DNA of 64,000 nucleotides from Alterluteimonas quercicellularis (GCF_021191635.1 NZ_JAIWPR010000006.1:1-64000); one strand, 5' to 3'; numbered from the stretch's first letter, positions 46,381 through 59,919 are shown. Made by a program: numbers and translations. The notes: generated by a model from the letters alone, not told the origin.

Positions 46381-48601
46381 GCCGGCACCACCTGTACGTT
46401 CCCGGCCGCCAGCGCCGCGGTGGCGCCGTAGCCGCTTTCGACGAAGGCCGCGCCGCGCGCGACCTGGGCGCTCGCCGTCACCTGCAGCGTGGCGGTGCCG
46501 GCGTGGTTGGAGACCTTGGCCATCGCCTCGTCGGCCAGGCCCAGCGCGGCCGCGTCGTCCGGGTGCAGCGCGATGCGCGGCCCCAGGGTCAGCGGGTGCG
46601 CCTGCAGCGCCGGAGCGCGCCGGACCACCGCGTCGGTGCGGTAGATCGCGGGCGCGACCGCGAGCTCGACGCCCTCGCCCGCCCGCGGCGCCTGGCCGCC
46701 GCGCACGGCGACCTCGCGCGGCGCCAGCCCCGCGCGCAGCTGCGCCAGTTCGGTGAAGCCGAAGCCGTCCAGGCCGAGCTGGGCGCCCAGCGCGCGCAGC
46801 ACGCGCCAGCCGGCGCGCGCCTCGCCCGGCAGGCGGCCGGCGGCCGCGGCGCGCTGCTCGCGGCCGTCGAGGTTGGTCAGGGTGGCGTCGATCTCGGGCA
46901 GCGCGCCGATCGGCAGGATCACGTCGGCCACCGCGCGGGTGGAGGCGCAGGCGAACTGGCTGAAGGCGACGACCTGCGCGCCCGCCAGCGCCTGCAGCGC
47001 CAGCGCCTGGTCGGCGAAGTCGAGGCCGGGCTCGATGCCGTAGAGCACGTAGGCCGAGCGGCGGTCGGCGAGCATGGCCTGGGCGTCGCGCGAGGCCGGC
47101 AGCACGCCGTGGCGGGCCAGGCCCACTGCGTTGGCGCCCTGCGGGATCCGGCACAGCGCGGCGCCGTGCGCGGCCGCGAACGCGGCGGCGGCCTCGCGGA
47201 TCGCGCCGGCGTGGGCGCCGGACTCGGCCAGCGCGCCGACGATCACCACCGCGCGGTCGGCCTCGCCCATGGCGGCGGCCAGCTCCGCGCCGCCCAGCGC
47301 CGCGGCGATCGCGGACGGCGGCACGATGGCCTTGGAGGCGATGTCGAAGGTGAACTCGAAGTCGACCGGGTTGACCACGTGCACCTTGGCGCCGTGCTTC
47401 CACGCCTGGCGCACGCGATGGTGCAGCAGCGGCACTTCGTGGCGCAGGTTGGAGCCGACGATGACGATCGTGCCGGCGCGGGCGATGTCGGCCGCCGGCA
47501 GGGCGAACGGCGCGGCGACGGCGTCGCCGGACAGGTCGCGCTGGCCGATGCGGTGGTCGAGGTTGCCGGTGCCCAGGCCCTCGGCGAGGCGGGCCAGCAG
47601 CGCGCCCTCCTCGTTCGAGGTCGCCGGGTGCGCGAGGATGCCGAGGTCGTCGGCGGCGTTGTCGCGCAGGATCTGCGCGGCGCGCGCCAGCGCCTCGTCC
47701 CAGCCGGCCTCGCGCCAGGCGTCGCCGTCGCGGACCAGCGGCCGCGTGGCCCGGTCCTCGGCGCCCAGGCCCTGGTGCGAGTAGCGGTCGCGGTCGGACA
47801 GCCAGCACTCGTTGACCGCCTCGTTGTCGCGCGGCACCGCGCGCAGCACCTCGCCGCGGCGCAGGTGCAGGAACAGGTTGCTGCCCAGGGCGTCGTGGTA
47901 GCCCAGCGACTCCTTCGCGATCAGCTCCCAAGGCCGCGCGCGGAAGCGGAAGACCTTGTTGGTCAGCGCGCCGACCGGGCACACGTCGATCACGTTGCCA
48001 GACAGCTCCGTGGTCAGCGGCTTGCCGTCGTAGGTGCCGATCTGCAGGTTCTCGCCGCGCTGCATGCCGCCCAGCTCGTAGGTGCCGGCGATCTCGGCGG
48101 TGAAGCGGATGCAGCGCGTGCACTGGATGCAGCGGGTCATCTCGGTGGCCACCAGCGGCCCCAGGTCCTCGTCGGGCACCACGCGCTTGCGCTCGGCGAA
48201 GCGGCTGACCGAGCGGCCGTAGCCCAGCGACAGGTCCTGCAGCTCGCACTCGCCGCCCTGGTCGCAGATCGGGCAGTCGAGCGGATGGTTGATGAGCAGG
48301 AACTCCATCACGTTGCGCTGCGACTTCAGCGCCTTGTCGCTGCGGGTGACGACCTTCATGCCGTCCATCACCGGCGTGGCGCAGGCCGGCGCGGGCTTGG
48401 GCATCTTCTCCACCTCGACCAGGCACATGCGGCAGTTGGCCGCGACGGCGAGCTTGTCGTGGTAGCAGAAGCGCGGGATCGGGATGCCGGCCTTGTCCGC
48501 GGCCTGGATGATCATCGAGCCCTTGGGCGCGGCCAGCTCGACGCCGTCGATGAAGACGGTGACGTGGTCGGGCGGCAGGTCGGGATTGACGGGCTGCGCG
48601 C

Positions 48602-48605
<4 letters not shown>
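46377..48605 (-). CDS. nuoG: NADH-quinone oxidoreductase subunit G
   Basis: Peripheral-arm subunit of 742 residues. It has an N-terminal 2Fe-2S domain ([15 protein letters not shown]), a His/Cys 4Fe-4S segment ([14 protein letters not shown]), a second cubane (CIQCTRC ... CPVGALT), and a long molybdopterin-oxidoreductase-like region without cofactor. The N7 cluster Cys set typical of some bacteria is not evident. Start is GTG 48605, overlapping the nuoF stop as GTGA. Confidence 0.96.
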
Positions 48606-49975
<1,370 letters not shown>

Positions 49976-49986
49976 CTCGCGTCGCC

Positions 49987-50514
49987 TCACTTCAATCCGT
50001 CGAGCAGCTCGTCGACCTTCTCGGGCGAGAGCTTCTCGTGGTAATGGCCATTGATCACGACGACCGGCGCGCCGCAGCAGGCGGCCACGCACTCCTCCTC
50101 GCGCTTGAGGTAGACCCGGCCGTCGGCGGTGGACTCGCCGAGCCGGCAGCCGAGCTTCCTCTCCGCGTGCGCGACCAGGTCCTCGGCGCCGTTGAGCCAG
50201 CAGCTGATGTTGGTGCAGAAGGCGACGTTGTTGCGGCCGACCTTCTCGGTCTCGAACATCGAGTAGAACGTCGCCACCTCGTAGGCCCACACCGGCGGCA
50301 GGTCCAGGTACCTGGCCACCGCCGCGATCAGCTCGTCGGAGAGCCAGCCGCCGTTCTGCTCCTGCGCCGCGTGCAGGCCCTGCAGAACCGCCGAGCGCTT
50401 GCGGTCGGGCGGGAACTTGGTCAGCCAGTGGTCGATGTGCGCGCGCGTCTCGTCGCTGAGCACCACCATCGGGTCGACGTTGCGCGCGTTCTCGAAGTTG
50501 CCGGTTGCTTTCAT
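49987..50514 (-). CDS. nuoE: NADH-quinone oxidoreductase subunit E
   Basis: Thioredoxin-fold 2Fe-2S (N1a) subunit of 175 residues. Cluster ligands lie in CTNISC and [10 protein letters not shown], spaced as in the family. ATG 50514 ([15 protein letters not shown]) is preferred; the frame is open upstream only through the non-coding GGGAATC repeat at 50515-50644. Confidence 0.96.
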   Translation of the reverse strand: MKATGNFENARNVDPMVVLSDETRAHIDHWLTKFPPDRKRSAVLQGLHAAQEQNGGWLSDELIAAVARYLDLPPVWAYEVATFYSMFETEKVGRNNVAFCTNISCWLNGAEDLVAHAERKLGCRLGESTADGRVYLKREEECVAACCGAPVVVINGHYHEKLSPEKVDELLDGLK

Positions 50515-50644
50515 GAGACCGGGAATGGGGAATGGGGAATGGGGAATCGGAGAAGCGAGGCGGGCGGGCGGAAGGCGGGCATGAACGCAGCGGCGGCGAA
50601 GCGCCTGCACACGGCTCCCGATTCCCGATTCCCGACTCCCGGCT
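50515..50644. repeat. GGGAATC/GATTCCC inverted intergenic repeat between nuoD and nuoE
   Basis: A left block of GGGAATG/GGGAATC repeats (about 50519-50551) and a right block of GATTCCC repeats (about 50614-50641) are complementary, with about 60 bp between. It is the same family as 26918-27018. It interrupts a run of genes that otherwise overlap or nearly touch (nuoA to nuoJ). Confidence 0.82.
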
Positions 50645-51952
50645 TCATCGATCGATCTCGCCGAACACGACGTCGTAGGTGCCGATCATCGCCACCACGT
50701 CGGCCAGCATGTGCCCCCGCACCACCGCGTCCATCGACGACAGGTGGGCGAAGCCTGGCGCGCGCAGGTGGACGCGGAAGGGCTTGTTGGCGCCGTCGGA
50801 GACCAGGTAGCAGCCGAACTCGCCCTTCGGCGCCTCGACCGCGCGGTAGGTCTCGCCGGCCGGCACCGAGTAGCCCTCCGAGAACAGCTTGAAGTGGTGG
50901 ATCAGCGCTTCCATGTCGTCCTTCATCTCCTCGCGGGAGGGAGGCGCGACCTTGTAGTTGTCCACCATCACCGGGCCGGGGTTGGCCTTCAGCCACGCCA
51001 CGCACTGCCGGATGATGCGGGCGGACTGGCGCATCTCGGCCACCCGCACCAGGTAGCGGTCGTAGCAGTCGCCCTCCACGCCCACGGCGATGTCGAAGTC
51101 GACCTCGGCGTACTTGGCGTAGGGCTGCTTCTTGCGCAGGTCCCAGGCCACGCCCGAGCCGCGCAGCATCGGCCCGCTCATGCCCCAGGCCTTGGCCAGC
51201 TCCGGCGGGACCACGCCGATGCCGACGGTGCGCTGCTTCCAGATGCGGTTGTCGGTGAGCAGGGTCTCGTACTCGTCGACCCGGCTCGGGAAGTCCTGGG
51301 CGAAGTGCTCGAGGTAGTCCAGCATCGAGCCGTCGCGCCAGGCGTTGAAGCGCTTGAGCTTCTCGCCCTTGCGCCACGGCGACTCGCGGTACTGCGGCAT
51401 GCGGTCGGGCAGGTCGCGGTAGACGCCGCCGGGCCGGTAGTAGGTCGCGTGCATGCGCGCGCCGCTGACCGCCTCGTAGACGTCCATCAGCTCCTCGCGC
51501 TCGCGGAACGCGTAGAGCATCACCGCCATCGCGCCCAGGTCGAGCGCGTTGGAGCCGATCCACATCAGGTGGTTCAGGATCCGCGTGACCTCGTCGAACA
51601 GCGTGCGGATCCACTGCGCGCGCTCCGGCGCCTCGATCCCCATCAGGGTCTCGATCGCGAGCACGTAGGCGTGCTCGTTGCACATCATCGACACGTAGTC
51701 GAGCCGGTCCATGTAGCCGATCGACTGGTTGAACGGCTTGGACTCGGCCAGCTTCTCGGTGCCGCGGTGCAGGAGGCCGACGTGCGGATCGGCGCGGACC
51801 ACGGTCTCGCCGTCCATCTCCAGGATCAGGCGCAGCACGCCGTGCGCGGCGGGATGCTGCGGCCCGAAGTTCATGGTGTAGTTGCGGATCTCCTGCCGGA
51901 GCTCCGACGGGTTGCTGGCGAAGCCTTCGCTGACCTGCTGCACGGTGCTCAT
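50645..51952 (-). CDS. nuoD: NADH-quinone oxidoreductase subunit D
   Basis: The 49 kDa-type subunit lining the quinone site. The 435 residues include [15 protein letters not shown] (quinone-binding His/Tyr region), [31 protein letters not shown] and, at the C-terminus, [32 protein letters not shown]. It is a separate gene from nuoC, as usual outside enteric bacteria. ATG 51952 overlaps the nuoC stop by 4 bp. Confidence 0.97.
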   Translation of the reverse strand: MSTVQQVSEGFASNPSELRQEIRNYTMNFGPQHPAAHGVLRLILEMDGETVVRADPHVGLLHRGTEKLAESKPFNQSIGYMDRLDYVSMMCNEHAYVLAIETLMGIEAPERAQWIRTLFDEVTRILNHLMWIGSNALDLGAMAVMLYAFREREELMDVYEAVSGARMHATYYRPGGVYRDLPDRMPQYRESPWRKGEKLKRFNAWRDGSMLDYLEHFAQDFPSRVDEYETLLTDNRIWKQRTVGIGVVPPELAKAWGMSGPMLRGSGVAWDLRKKQPYAKYAEVDFDIAVGVEGDCYDRYLVRVAEMRQSARIIRQCVAWLKANPGPVMVDNYKVAPPSREEMKDDMEALIHHFKLFSEGYSVPAGETYRAVEAPKGEFGCYLVSDGANKPFRVHLRAPGFAHLSSMDAVVRGHMLADVVAMIGTYDVVFGEIDR

Positions 51953-52706
51953 TTCCGGGTCTCCGCCTTGCGCGCCTGCGACTCGCCGGCGGCGGTGGCG
52001 TAGCGCGCGTCGTCGCGGACCACGCGCGGCACGCCCACGCGCGGCTCGACCGAGGTCACCGGCTCGTAGACCACGCGCTTCTTCTCGGCGTCGTAGCGGA
52101 CCTCGACGTTGCCGATCAGCGGGAAGTCCTTGCGGAAGGGGTGGCCGACGAAGCCGTAGTCGGTGAGGATCCGGCGCAGGTCCGGGTGGCCGCGGTAGAC
52201 GATGCCGAACAGGTCGAACGCCTCGCGCTCGAACCAGTTCGCGCCCGGCCACACCGGGGTCACCGAGTCGACGATCGGCACTGCGTCGTCGCCGGCGCGC
52301 ACGGTCACCCGCAGGCGGCGGTTGTCGCGGATCGACAGCAGCTGCGCGACCGAGGCGAAGCGCTGCTCGGGCCGCGCCAGCGCGCCCTCGCCGTCCGGCT
52401 GGTCGAGCTGGCGGCTGGGCGACTCGCCGTAGCGGAAGCGCCCGGGGCCGCGCCCCTCGACGCCGCGGCTGAAGCCTTCCGAGGACACCTCGGTGTCCCA
52501 CTCGTCGCTGCCGTAGCCGAGGTAGTCCACCCCGCACAGGTCGACCAGGGACTCGAAGCCGAACTCGTCGCGCAGCGCGACGCAGCCGGCCAGGTAGTCC
52601 GCGGCGGCGAACACGATGCCGACCTCGCCGCGCGGCTCGGACACCGACACGTCGGCGGCCGCGAAGCGCTCGCGCAACCGGGCGACGAAGGCGTCGACGG
52701 TCTCGC

Positions 52707-52710
<4 letters not shown>
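51949..52710 (-). CDS. nuoC: NADH-quinone oxidoreductase subunit C
   Basis: The 30 kDa-type subunit of 253 residues, with the signature [29 protein letters not shown] then [10 protein letters not shown]. An insert of about 45 residues (about 78-120, Gly/Arg/Ser-rich) precedes the conserved core, and an additional Arg-rich tail follows it. ATG 52710 overlaps the nuoB stop by 4 bp. Confidence 0.96.
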
Positions 52711-53281
<571 letters not shown>

Positions 53282-53291
<10 letters not shown>

Positions 53292-53638
53292 TCCAGCGCT
53301 CCCTTCTTCCACACGTAGATGAAGCCGAGCAGCAGCATGCCGGCGAAGATGGCCATCTCGACCAGGCCGACGACGCCGAGATCGCGGAACACGGTGGCCC
53401 AGGGCACGATGAAGATGATCTCCAGGTCGAAGATGATGAACTGGATGGCGATGAGGTAGTAGCGCACGTCGAACTGCATGCGCGCGTCCTCGAAGGCGTT
53501 GAAGCCGCACTCGTAGGGCGAGAGCTTCTCCGCGGTCGGGCGCTTGGGTCCCAGCACGTTGCCGACGATCAGCAGGGCGATGCCGATGCCGGTGGCAACG
53601 ATCAGGAACAGCAGGGTCGGCAGGTATTCGGCCAGCAC
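53282..53638 (-). CDS. nuoA: NADH-quinone oxidoreductase subunit A
   Basis: First gene of the operon, a three-helix membrane subunit of 118 residues with the conserved loop [36 protein letters not shown] around residues 37-72. Start is GTG 53638 ([14 protein letters not shown] after conversion), with a GAGAG element before it. A promoter candidate lies at 53849-53878, giving a leader of about 200 nt with no recognised element. Confidence 0.96.
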
Positions 53639-53848
53639 GTGATGTTCTCTCGGCTACTTGCCGCCAGCGGCGGCCGTTGCTCGGCGCTCGCGCGCCTTCC
53701 ACGCGGGCGCCGGGCGCTCGCGCGTCGTTTGCGCAGGGAGTCCGACACATCCGGGTCGTTCCGCCCTGCCCGTCCCGCAGGACGCGTTCCGGCGGGGCTG
53801 CCCCCGGCGGCCCCGGCACACGCCGGCGGCCACGCTCGAAACAGGGCA

Positions 53849-53878
53849 ATTGTACCGTTTCGTGAACTGGCGAGTAAA
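53849..53878 (-). promoter_or_regulatory. Promoter of the nuo operon
   Basis: Minus strand TTTACT (53878-53873) and TACAAT (53854-53849) with an 18 bp spacer, in a locally AT-rich part of the 391 bp gap between nuoA and tRNA-Leu. The remainder of the gap (53639-53848 leader and 53879-53967) shows no gene. Confidence 0.65.
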
Positions 53879-53967
53879 CGATTTATCGCGCGCCTTTCCG
53901 CGCCTGCGAGCGTTTCGCATTCGCGCGCGCCGACGGCTCACGCGCGCTTCACGCCTCGGCGCCCACG

Positions 53968-53998
53968 CAACGAAAAACACCCCGCCTGAGCGGGGTGT
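53968..53998 (-). terminator. Terminator after tRNA-Leu
   Basis: Perfect 10 bp stem AACACCCCGC / GCGGGGTGTT with a 4-base loop (53974-53997), followed on the minus strand by TTTTTCGTT. It separates the tRNA-Leu/secG/tpiA transcription from the nuo promoter. Confidence 0.93.
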
Positions 53999-54029
53999 TC
54001 TCGCTCGGCGGCTCGCGCCGCCGCGGTGC

Positions 54030-54114
54030 TGGTGCCCAAGAGGGGACTCGAACCCCTACGACCTAAGTCGCTACCACCTCAAGGTAGTGCGTCTACCAAT
54101 TCCGCCACCTGGGC
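54030..54114 (-). tRNA. tRNA-Leu (GAG anticodon)
   Basis: An 85 nt class II tRNA with encoded CCA and a long variable arm (GTAGCGACTTAGGTCGT region). The seven-base anticodon loop TTGAGGT gives anticodon GAG, reading CTC and CTT codons. The acceptor stem GCCCAGG pairs with TTGGGC plus one wobble. It lies 53 bp downstream of secG; the secG-tRNA-Leu-nuo order is common in gammaproteobacteria. Confidence 0.97.
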
Positions 54115-54167
54115 CAAGACGTTCCGCGGCGCCGGCGAGCGCCGCGGCGGGTGCGCATTGTAAGCGC

Positions 54168-54590
54168 TTATTGCTCGTTTTGCGGAGCCGGAGCCGGAGC
54201 CGGCGGCGGCTCCTGCGCGGGCGCCTGCGCCGGCGGCGGCGCGGGCACGGCCTGGCTGGCGCCCGGCGCCTGCGGCACGGCGCCGTCGGCCGGCGCGGCC
54301 GGGGCCTGCGGCACCGAGGACATCACGCCGAGATCCTGCTGCACCACCGGCTGCGCCTGGCGGGTGGCGTACCAGGCCATGAACAGGGTGATCGCGAAGA
54401 AGCTGATCGCCAGCCACTTGGTGGCCTTGGACAGGAAGTTGGACGAGCCGCGCGCGCCGAACACGGTGGCCGACGCGCCGCCGCCGAAGCCGGAGCCGGC
54501 CTGTGCGCCGGCGCCGCGCTGCATCAGGATCAGCGCGATCATCGCGATCGCGATCAGGACGAAGAGGACGTTCAGGACCAGGAGCAGCAT
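54168..54590 (-). CDS. secG: Preprotein translocase subunit SecG
   Basis: Accessory subunit of the SecYEG channel. The 140 residues form two membrane helices (about 2-22 and 54-72) around the conserved loop QRGAGAQAGSGFGGGASATVFGARGSSNFLSKAT near residues 24-57. A Pro/Ala/Gln-rich tail of about 60 residues is typical of Xanthomonadaceae SecG. ATG 54590 follows tpiA by 16 bp. Confidence 0.96.
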   Translation of the reverse strand: MLLLVLNVLFVLIAIAMIALILMQRGAGAQAGSGFGGGASATVFGARGSSNFLSKATKWLAISFFAITLFMAWYATRQAQPVVQQDLGVMSSVPQAPAAPADGAVPQAPGASQAVPAPPPAQAPAQEPPPAPAPAPQNEQ

Positions 54591-54606
54591 CGGATTGGGG
54601 ACCGGT

Positions 54607-55362
54607 TCAGTTCGCCGCGGCGGCCGCGGCGATGGCGAGAAAGTCGGAGGCGACCAGCGAGGCGCCCCCGATCAGGCCGCCGTCCACGTCGGGCTGCGAG
54701 AACAGCTCGGCCGCGTTGGCGGGCTTCACGCTGCCGCCGTAGAGGATCGGCAGCGAATCGGCGATTTTAGCATCCCGGGCGGCGACCTCGCTACGGATGA
54801 AGGCGTGCACCGCCTGGGCCTGCTCCGGGGTGGCGGTGCGGCCGGTGCCGATCGCCCAGACCGGCTCGTAGGCGACCACCGCGTTGGCGAAGGCGGCGGC
54901 GGTCACCAGGTCGAGCACCGGGCGCAGCTGGGAGGCGATGGTGTCCTCGGTGCGGCCGGCCTCGCGCTGCTGCAGCGACTCGCCCACGCACAGGATCGGC
55001 CGCAGGCCGGCGTTGACCGCGGCCAGGAACTTGCGGGCCACGTGCTCGCTGCTCTCGTTGTGGTACTGGCGGCGCTCGGAGTGGCCGACGAGGCCGAAGC
55101 GCGCACCCACGTCGACCAGCATCTTCGCCGAGACCTCGCCGGTGTAGGCGCCCTCCTGGTTGCTGCTCACGTCCTGGGCGCCGAACTCGACCGGGTGCTC
55201 CTCGAAGTCCTCGACCAGGTCGCCCAGAAACGGCAGCGGCGGCAGGATCACCACCTCGACCCCGGCCACCGGCAGCGATTCCGCGATGCGCGACACCAGT
55301 TGGGAGGCGAACTCGCGGCTGCCGTGCAGCTTCCAGTTGCCGGCGACGATGCGTGGACGCAT
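54607..55362 (-). CDS. tpiA: Triose-phosphate isomerase
   Basis: Interconverts dihydroxyacetone phosphate and glyceraldehyde 3-phosphate in glycolysis and gluconeogenesis. The 251 residues show GNWKLHG with catalytic Lys, the electrophile His in VGHSERRQ, the catalytic Glu in VAYEPVWAIGTG followed by flexible loop 6, and the phosphate-binding YGGSVK. ATG 55362 gives MRPRIVAGNWK. It is divergent from the dehydrogenase gene at 55501. Confidence 0.98.
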   Translation of the reverse strand: MRPRIVAGNWKLHGSREFASQLVSRIAESLPVAGVEVVILPPLPFLGDLVEDFEEHPVEFGAQDVSSNQEGAYTGEVSAKMLVDVGARFGLVGHSERRQYHNESSEHVARKFLAAVNAGLRPILCVGESLQQREAGRTEDTIASQLRPVLDLVTAAAFANAVVAYEPVWAIGTGRTATPEQAQAVHAFIRSEVAARDAKIADSLPILYGGSVKPANAAELFSQPDVDGGLIGGASLVASDFLAIAAAAAAN

Positions 55363-55500
55363 GGCGATCCTCGGGTGGGTCGGGGCCGCCGATTCTAGGC
55401 CCTGGCGTGCGGCGCGGGTAGGCCGGGCGCCCGGCGGGCCCGCTGGCGCGCGGGCGCCGATGCCCTCTACCCTGCCCTGTCCCGAAGCGAGCCCCGCGCC

Positions 55501-56307
55501 ATGCACGCAGCCCACCCGACGCCCGCCCGCGCCCTGGTCACCGGCGCCTCCAGCGGCATCGGCGCCGAGATCGCCCGCGAGTACGCCCGCCGCGGCGTCC
55601 CGCTGATCGTGACCGCGCGCCGCCTGGACCGGCTGCAGGCGCTGGCCGGGGAACTGCGGCCGCGGGTGCCGGTGGAGGCGATCGCGGCCGACCTGGCGGC
55701 CCCCGGCGCCGCCGCCGGGCTGGTCGAGGCGATCGCCGCGCGCGGGCTGGCGGTGCGGGCGCTGGCCAACAACGCCGGCTACGGCGTGCCCGGCCGCTAC
55801 CCGGAGCGCGACTGGCCGACCCACGCCGCCTTCCTGCAGGTGATGGTGGCCGCGGTTGCCGAGCTGACCTGGCGGCTGCTGCCGCAGCTGCGCGCGGCCG
55901 GCGACGGCCGCATCCTCAACGTGGCCTCGTTCGCGGCGCTGATGCCGGCCGCCGACGGGCAGACCCTCTACGCGCCGGCCAAGAGCTTCCTGGTCAAGTT
56001 CACCGAGGCGCTGGCGCTGGAGAACGCCGACGCCGGCGTGCACGCCACCGTCCTGTGCCCCGGCTTCACCCGCTCCGAGTTCCACGACGTCACCGGCACC
56101 CGGGCGCGGATGCGGGTGCCGCCGCGGATGTGGCTGGACGCCGCCGAGGTCGCGCGCTACGGCGTGGAGGCCTGCGAGCGCGGCCGGGTGCTGGCGATCC
56201 CGGGCTGGCGCTACCGCGCCCTCTACGCCGCGACCCGGCACCTGCCCCATCGCCTCGCGCTGGCCCTGATGGCGCGCAACTCGCAGCGGATCCGGCCGCT
56301 GGACTGA
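55501..56307 (+). CDS. Short-chain dehydrogenase/reductase of unknown substrate
   Basis: The 268-residue classical SDR has NAD(P)-binding TGASSGIG (about 15-22) with VTARR at the end of beta-2 (suggesting NADPH), NNAGYG, the catalytic Ser in NVASFAAL and the YAPAKS Tyr/Lys pair. The C-terminus (GWRYRALYAATRHLPHRLALALM) is hydrophobic and amphipathic, as in membrane-associated SDRs of the DltE-like group. The substrate cannot be read from the sequence. It stands alone, followed by palindromic repeats. Confidence 0.87.
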   Translation: MHAAHPTPARALVTGASSGIGAEIAREYARRGVPLIVTARRLDRLQALAGELRPRVPVEAIAADLAAPGAAAGLVEAIAARGLAVRALANNAGYGVPGRYPERDWPTHAAFLQVMVAAVAELTWRLLPQLRAAGDGRILNVASFAALMPAADGQTLYAPAKSFLVKFTEALALENADAGVHATVLCPGFTRSEFHDVTGTRARMRVPPRMWLDAAEVARYGVEACERGRVLAIPGWRYRALYAATRHLPHRLALALMARNSQRIRPLD

Positions 56308-56329
56308 ACCAGTACCGGCGGCGGAGCGC

Positions 56330-56524
56330 GTAGGAGCGCGCTCGCGCGACCGGATCCGCGGGAAAGGCGCCGTCGCGCGCGAGCGCGCTCCCACGAGTCC
56401 CGAGGCCGATCGGAACGAGCCCGCCTGCGCGGCGCCCGCCTCGCTCTGGAACCGCCTGTAGGAGCGCGCTCGCGCGCGACCGGATCCGCCGGGAAAGCCC
56501 CGTCGCGCGCGAGCGCGCTCCTGC
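56330..56524. repeat. Two REP-type palindromes (GTAGGAGCGCGC family) between convergent genes
   Basis: Elements at 56330-56394 and 56458-56524 are each about 65 bp with arms GTAGGAGCGCGCTCGCGC and the complement around a CGGATCCG-containing loop. They fill most of the 223 bp between the SDR and oxygenase stop codons and probably work as a bidirectional terminator. Confidence 0.9.
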
Positions 56525-56530
56525 GGCGGA

Positions 56531-57484
56531 TCAGCGCAGCTTGATCTCGCGCAGCCGTTCCTCCAGGTAGCCCTGCGCGGTGATCGGCTCGGGGTAGCGG
56601 CTGGGGTTGTCGGCGCTGACCGTGGCCGGCAGCACGTCGATGAGGAAGTCGGGGTTCGGGTGCAGGAAGAACGGCACCGAGTAGCGCGGCTTGCGCGCCT
56701 CCGCCTCGGGCGGGTTGACCACCCGGTGGGTGGTGGAGGGATACACGTGGTTGGTCAGGCGCTGCAGCATGTCGCCGATGTTGACCACGATGGTGTCGGC
56801 GTCGGAGGTGAACGGCACCCACTCCCCCTTCTTCGACAGCACCTCCAGCCCGGCGGCGCTGGCGCCGACCAGCAGGGTGATCAGGTTGATGTCCTCGTGG
56901 GCGCCGGCGCGCACGTTGGGCACGTCCGGGGTGGTGATCGGCGGGTAGTGGATCGGGCGCAGGATCGAGTTGCCGCTGTCGGTCTTGTCGGCGAACCAGT
57001 CCTCGGGCAGGCCGATGTGCAGCGCCAGCGCCGCGAGCACCTGCGCGCCCAGGCGGTCCAGCGTCTGGTAGAGCCCGTAGCCGTGCTCGCGGAAGCCCGC
57101 GACCTCCTCCGGCCACAGGTTGGGCGGCATCACCTCGCGGTGCCTGGAGTCGTCCGGGATCTCGCGGCCGATGTGCCAGAACTCCTTGAGGTCGTAGTGC
57201 TGCGCGCCCTTGGCGGTCTCGATGCCGAACGGCGTGTAGCCGCGCGCGCCGCCGCCGCCCGGCACGTGGTACTTGCGCTTGACCTCGTCGGGCAGCGCGA
57301 AGAAGGCCTTGAACACGCCGTAGGCGGCGTCGATCTCGGCCTGCGGGATGCCGTGGCCGTTGATGCCGGCGAAGCCCCACTCGCGGTAGGCCGCGCCCAG
57401 CTCGGCGACGAAGGCGTCGCGGTCGGCCGGGCTGGCGGGATCGGTGAAGCGGCGGATGTCGAGGGTCGGAATGCGTGAGGTCAT
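56531..57484 (-). CDS. 2-oxoglutarate/Fe(II)-dependent oxygenase, isopenicillin-N-synthase-like family
   Basis: The 317-residue protein begins with a DIOX_N-like part (IPTLDIRRF ... GFAGINGHGIP). Its 2OG-Fe(II) jelly roll shows ligands His and Asp in GAHEDINLITLL, the distal His in TTHRVVNPP, and the 2-oxoglutarate-binding Arg-x-Ser in PRYSVPFFLHP. Family members act on small molecules; no substrate is indicated. ATG 57484 (MTSRIPTLDIRRF) was preferred over an in-frame GTG nine bases upstream. It lies 25 bp downstream of glmM in the same orientation. Confidence 0.87.
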   Translation of the reverse strand: MTSRIPTLDIRRFTDPASPADRDAFVAELGAAYREWGFAGINGHGIPQAEIDAAYGVFKAFFALPDEVKRKYHVPGGGGARGYTPFGIETAKGAQHYDLKEFWHIGREIPDDSRHREVMPPNLWPEEVAGFREHGYGLYQTLDRLGAQVLAALALHIGLPEDWFADKTDSGNSILRPIHYPPITTPDVPNVRAGAHEDINLITLLVGASAAGLEVLSKKGEWVPFTSDADTIVVNIGDMLQRLTNHVYPSTTHRVVNPPEAEARKPRYSVPFFLHPNPDFLIDVLPATVSADNPSRYPEPITAQGYLEERLREIKLR

Positions 57485-57509
57485 GGCGGTCACCGGGCGA
57501 TCGGCGTGG

Positions 57510-58855
57510 TCAGGCGGCGGCCGCGCGCACGGCGTCGGCCAGGGAATCGAGCGTGGTCCGCATCAGTGTGGCGTCTTCGGCCTCCACGGTCACCCGCACC
57601 ACCGGCTCGGTGCCCGAGGGCCGCAGGAAGGCGCGCCCGCGGCCCTGCACCGCGGCCTGGGCCTGCGCCAGCGCGGCCTGCACCGCGGGCGCCTCGGCCG
57701 GGCGGGCGCCGTTGGCGTAGCGAACGTTGACGGTCTGCTGCGGGTAGCGGCGCAGGCCGTCCAGCGCCTCGCGCAGGCCGATCCCGCGGCGCTGCAGCAC
57801 CTCCAGCACCTGCAGCGCGCTGACGATGCCGTCGCCGGTGCTGGCGCGGTCCAGGCACAGCAGGTGGCCGGAGGCCTCGCCGCCGAGCACGCCGCCGTGC
57901 TCGATCAGCGCCTGGTGCACGTAGCGGTCGCCGACCCGGGCGCGCACGAAGCCGATGCCGTGCCGCTCCAGCGCCTGTTCCAGCCCGTAGTTGGTCATCA
58001 GCGTGCCGACCACCGGCCCCTGCAGGCGGCCGCTGGCCTGCCAGTCGAGCGCCAGGATGTAGAGCAGGTCGTCGCCGTCGACGACGCGGCCGTCGTCGGC
58101 CACGAACAGCACGCGGTCGCCGTCGCCGTCGAAGGCGATGCCCAGCGTCGCGCCGGAGGCGCGCACGCGCTCGGCCAGCGCCTGCGGATGGGTGGAGCCG
58201 ACGCCGTCGTTGATGTTGAGGCCGTTGGGCTCGACGCCGATGGCGTCGACTCGCGCGCCCAGCTCGCGCAGCACCAGCGGCCCGATCTGGTAGGCGGCGC
58301 CGTTGGCGCAGTCCATGGCGATGCGCAGGCCGTCGAGGTCGAAGCCGCGCGGCAGCGAGTTCTTGCAGGCCTCGAGGTAGCGGCCCACGGCGTCGCGCGT
58401 GCGCACCGCCTTGCCCAGCTTGTCGGAGGCGACGGTGCTGAACGGTACGTCCAGCGCCGACTCGATCGCCAGCTCGGTGGCGTCGTCGAGCTTCTCGCCC
58501 TCGGCGGAGAAGAACTTGATGCCGTTGTCCTGGTGCGGGTTGTGCGAGGCGGAGATGACGATGCCGCCGTCGGCGCGCAGCGAGCGGGTCAGGTGGGCGA
58601 CGGCGGGGGTCGGCATCGGGCCCATCAGCTCCACGTCGACGCCGGCCGCGACCAGCCCGGCCTCGAGCGCGGCCTCGAACATGTAGTTGGAGATGCGCGT
58701 GTCCTTGCCGATCACCACGAAGGGCTTGCGCCAGGCGGCCTCGCCGGCGTGCAGCGCATGGCCGTAGGCGTTGCCCAGGCGCAGGACGAAGTCGGCCGAG
58801 ATCGGCGCCTCGCCGACGCGGCCGCGGATGCCGTCGGTGCCGAAGTAGCGACGGC

Positions 58856-58859
<4 letters not shown>
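57510..58859 (-). CDS. glmM: Phosphoglucosamine mutase
   Basis: Makes glucosamine 1-phosphate for UDP-GlcNAc, peptidoglycan and LPS. The 449 residues show [14 protein letters not shown] at the start, the phospho-Ser in [17 protein letters not shown], the metal loop [10 protein letters not shown], sugar-binding GGEASGH and the phosphate-binding [14 protein letters not shown] 58859 overlaps the accD stop (ATGA). Confidence 0.97.
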
Positions 58860-59737
<878 letters not shown>

Positions 59738-59919
59738 ATCGTTCTCACTCTGTCGGCGGCACGCGGCGCCGGCGGGCGCCAGGCCGCGGCCAGGGGCAAG
59801 AGCGCAAGTCTAGCAGGCGCGCTGCGCCGCCGACGTGCCGCGATGCGGCCGCAAGCCGCTGATTCGAAAGGGGGTCTTCCATACCGGGGAGGACGGCGGG
59901 CGCCGCCCGCGGGGTCCGC

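Noticed and set aside
59738-59919. Possible trp attenuator between trpA and accD or upstream of trpB
   Set aside because: No leader peptide with Trp codons or alternating hairpins was seen in 59738-59919 or in 60736-60841.
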